A DNA stretch of 64,000 bases, taken from contig NZ_LT594621.1 of NCBI RefSeq assembly GCF_900091655.1, positions 1,364,001-1,428,000 of the forward strand, read 5' to 3'. Below, piece after piece: positions 62,166 to 64,000 of this stretch (positions within the stretch are counted from its first letter, which is position 1; every line of letters begins with the position of its first letter). A program made the translations under genes and the position numbers. The DNA is from Culturomica massiliensis. Lineage in GTDB: Bacteria > Bacteroidota > Bacteroidia > Bacteroidales > Marinifilaceae. The notes below the pieces were generated by a model. It did no database searches. It was not told where the DNA came from and worked only from the letters and a program-made list of their open reading frames with translations.

Positions 62166-63491
62166 TTATTTCCTAATTTTATACGGAATACTCAGTTGTT
62201 GCCTGTATCCACCCACCCCGAAAGTAGTCGTTACCTCTTCCACGAGGTATACGCCGTTCTTGGAAGGATTACGGTAGTCGATCAGTTCCACCTGTACGGC
62301 AGGAGACAGTCCGAAATCCCCGAATACTGTCACATTGCCGGTGATTCCGTTCAGATTGTAATTCCGAAAGTATTCCGTCGTCTCTTCTACAAGCCGGTCG
62401 GAATTGATTCCGACATGAGGTGACATATATGGTACGATGGTATATGTGGATAAATCCACCTTGGTCCTGGTCTTCGCTCCTGATGCCGTCGTGTTGCCCG
62501 TTACTTTGTGCGTCTTTTTTGAAATCTGCGTGGCATTGACCGTCTGAAACTCCTTGCTGCCCGGCGTCGCCGGGTCGTATTCAGGATTCATGCGTACTGT
62601 CACCTCAAAGAATTTTTCATCCGTCCCGAGTGCCTTGCCCGTCACCGCCAAAAACTTCGGATCGGTCTTGACCACTTTCAGGTTGCTCTGCGCCACATGC
62701 TCGTTGAAGTATATCCTGTACGGTCCTGTCGATTCATCCTCCGGGAATACCGGCTGAGCCTTGCTGGACGAATAAGGACGCCCGACGGCAATGGACGGTA
62801 TGGCCCCGTCATCATCGGCATCGTATTTTAAAAAACAGTAGACCTTGTACTTCGACCATTCGGAAAGGATATCCGCTACCGTGAAGTTGTCCGTGACCTT
62901 TACCTTGCCGATATGTATCTCAAACCGCTTCGTATCCGAGTGTATCCTGAAGCCGGTATCTTTCAGGATATTATACTTGCCTTCCAGCACCTCGTTCACC
63001 GTCGTCCCTTTCGCCGGGGTCTCGAAATGAGGTGCCTGTTTCAGTTTGAGTTTGTAGGCCATATTCTCACACTGGATTTCCAGCGTGCTGTCCGAATTGT
63101 ATCCGGTAATGTATCCGTCGAACATATTTTTCAGCACGCCGTTGTAGCCCAGCTTGATATTGATGCGCTGTCCGACCTTGAATGTCGTCTCGTCAACCAG
63201 ACGCTGCGCGCTGCGTTTCTCGATGATGACACCGTCCTGCATCACCTCCGTCGTTATCCTCGACACGTCCTTGCCCTCCAATGTCACGTTCCCGATAATC
63301 GTGGAGCGGCATACCGACCCTTTCGGGAATATCACTTTGGCCGTTCCGATCAGCTTCTTGTAACTCTCGTTGATTTCGAGCGACTGGACTTCCGTAATCT
63401 CCACGCCGTTCTGTATCCTCATCGGATTGGATGGGTCGGCATCCCCGATGGTGATGCGACAGCAGAGGATATCCATTGCAGCTATACCCAT
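62166..63491 (-). CDS. Baseplate hub protein, gpD/VgrG-like
   Basis: 441 aa; an ATG at 63476 is an equally good start. IGDADPSNPMRIQNGVEITE and the strands around KGSVCRSTIIGNVTLEGKDV fit the first hub domain. GQRINIKLGYNGVLKNMFDG with YITGYNSDSTLEIQCEN is the canonical late-control D/gp27-type core. The C-terminal part (VQVELIDYRNPSKNGVYLVE) ends the hub. It overlaps the upstream DUF6046-like gene by 10 bp. It would carry the spike encoded near 60 kb. Confidence 0.75.
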   Translation of the reverse strand: MGIAAMDILCCRITIGDADPSNPMRIQNGVEITEVQSLEINESYKKLIGTAKVIFPKGSVCRSTIIGNVTLEGKDVSRITTEVMQDGVIIEKRSAQRLVDETTFKVGQRINIKLGYNGVLKNMFDGYITGYNSDSTLEIQCENMAYKLKLKQAPHFETPAKGTTVNEVLEGKYNILKDTGFRIHSDTKRFEIHIGKVKVTDNFTVADILSEWSKYKVYCFLKYDADDDGAIPSIAVGRPYSSSKAQPVFPEDESTGPYRIYFNEHVAQSNLKVVKTDPKFLAVTGKALGTDEKFFEVTVRMNPEYDPATPGSKEFQTVNATQISKKTHKVTGNTTASGAKTRTKVDLSTYTIVPYMSPHVGINSDRLVEETTEYFRNYNLNGITGNVTVFGDFGLSPAVQVELIDYRNPSKNGVYLVEEVTTTFGVGGYRQQLSIPYKIRK

Positions 63492-64000
63492 AAACGTGTC
63501 AGTTTAAGCAACGAGGCGGGGTCGATGACCTCCGTACCGAATTTAACATACTTGATCCACTTGTTCGTGTGCTTGATGGCCGTGTCCACCTTTTCCTGTT
63601 CCGCCAGTTTCAGTTCCACGGCTTCCGATGGCTCCACGGCGACACAGTTCAGCGAATACGGCTGCACGTTCCGGCAATCCGTAGGCTGTAAGGTATAGCC
63701 CTGTATAATCAACCGTGAAATGTTGAACTGGCGCAATACCGTGTTGTCGCAATCGATGACACCCTTGTATTGTACCAGCCTGATAAACTTGGACACTTCC
63801 GCCTCGGGATACACGTCCGGGTATTTGGAGGTGATCTTGCCGTTGATGGTAATCTCGAGGTCACCCCCGGATATATATTCCTTGCGGGTATAGTCCCGCC
63901 CCTGTACCCGGGTCAGCAGGATATTGTTCCGGCTGCTGACCTGTACCTGCGGTCCCAGGTCCACGAATGTCACCAGTCCATACCGGCTGTTCGGCAAAAC
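63482..64000 (-). CDS. DUF6046-like baseplate protein, 5' end outside window
   Basis: About 172 residues are visible with the frame open to the right edge. NSRYGLVTFVDLGPQVQVSS, RDYTRKEYISGGDLEITING and KITSKYPDVYPEAEVSKFIR are characteristic of the DUF6046 proteins that sit next to the hub in Bacteroidales phages. The next phage genes, presumably tail tube, sheath and tape measure, lie beyond 64 kb. Confidence 0.7.
   Translation of the reverse strand, partial: VLPNSRYGLVTFVDLGPQVQVSSRNNILLTRVQGRDYTRKEYISGGDLEITINGKITSKYPDVYPEAEVSKFIRLVQYKGVIDCDNTVLRQFNISRLIIQGYTLQPTDCRNVQPYSLNCVAVEPSEAVELKLAEQEKVDTAIKHTNKWIKYVKFGTEVIDPASLLKLTRLWV

Noticed and set aside
1..64000. CRISPR arrays, tRNA or rRNA genes
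   Set aside because: No regularly spaced short repeats, cloverleaf-like sequence or rRNA segment was noticed on either strand.

Overview
The window comes from a member of the Bacteroidales. The evidence is a FimA/Mfa-type fimbrial operon with DUF3575 and DUF3868 genes, SpI/SpII lipoproteins without Shine-Dalgarno leaders, promoter boxes of the TAnnTTTG type, and a Bacteroidales-style B12 uptake locus with BtuG. The overall GC-rich composition would fit an Alistipes-like host better than a typical Bacteroides, but this is only an impression.

Layout. (1) 1-9.83 kb, minus strand: a fimbrial operon (outer-membrane accessory proteins, major fimbrillin, Mfa2/FimB-like anchor, three accessory or tip lipoproteins, the last cut by the window edge). 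(2) 9.83-12.4 kb: a predicted invertible promoter flanked by 19-bp inverted repeats, here pointing away from the fimbrial operon (OFF), then a tyrosine recombinase and a 0.6-kb stretch ending in a 19-bp perfect inverted repeat. (3) 12.4-42.65 kb and 54.65-64 kb, minus strand: one large phage-like element (prophage or derivative). It has a lysis-type cluster, a terminase-small-subunit-like gene, a full replication and repair set (DEDDh exonuclease, Pol III alpha in two pieces, primase, DnaB-like helicase, ECF-like sigma factor, RuvC-like resolvase, SbcC/SbcD pair, candidate ssDNA-binding protein), and then contractile-tail baseplate and fibre genes. Many neighbours overlap as ATGA, indicating translational coupling. 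No portal, major capsid or large terminase gene lies in the window.

Two plus-strand cargo units interrupt the phage tail module. The first (about 42.7-54.65 kb) is a complete cobalamin-uptake operon under a cobalamin riboswitch: three AT-rich surface lipoproteins, BtuG, a HUH transposase-like protein lacking its catalytic tyrosine, BtuB, BtuF, BtuC and BtuD. The second (60.95-62.16 kb) is an AT-rich SEFIR/TIR-type gene with its own Bacteroidales promoter, a likely defence or superinfection gene.

The most unusual region is the replicative polymerase. A cassette of one DPPY methyltransferase and two NUMOD4-HNH endonucleases splits the alpha subunit just before the catalytic DxD motif, next to a Hint/intein-like segment. 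The downstream half looks joined out of frame to a short ATGA-coupled ORF. A second unusual point is that the B12 operon sits inside, and antisense to, the phage tail operon.
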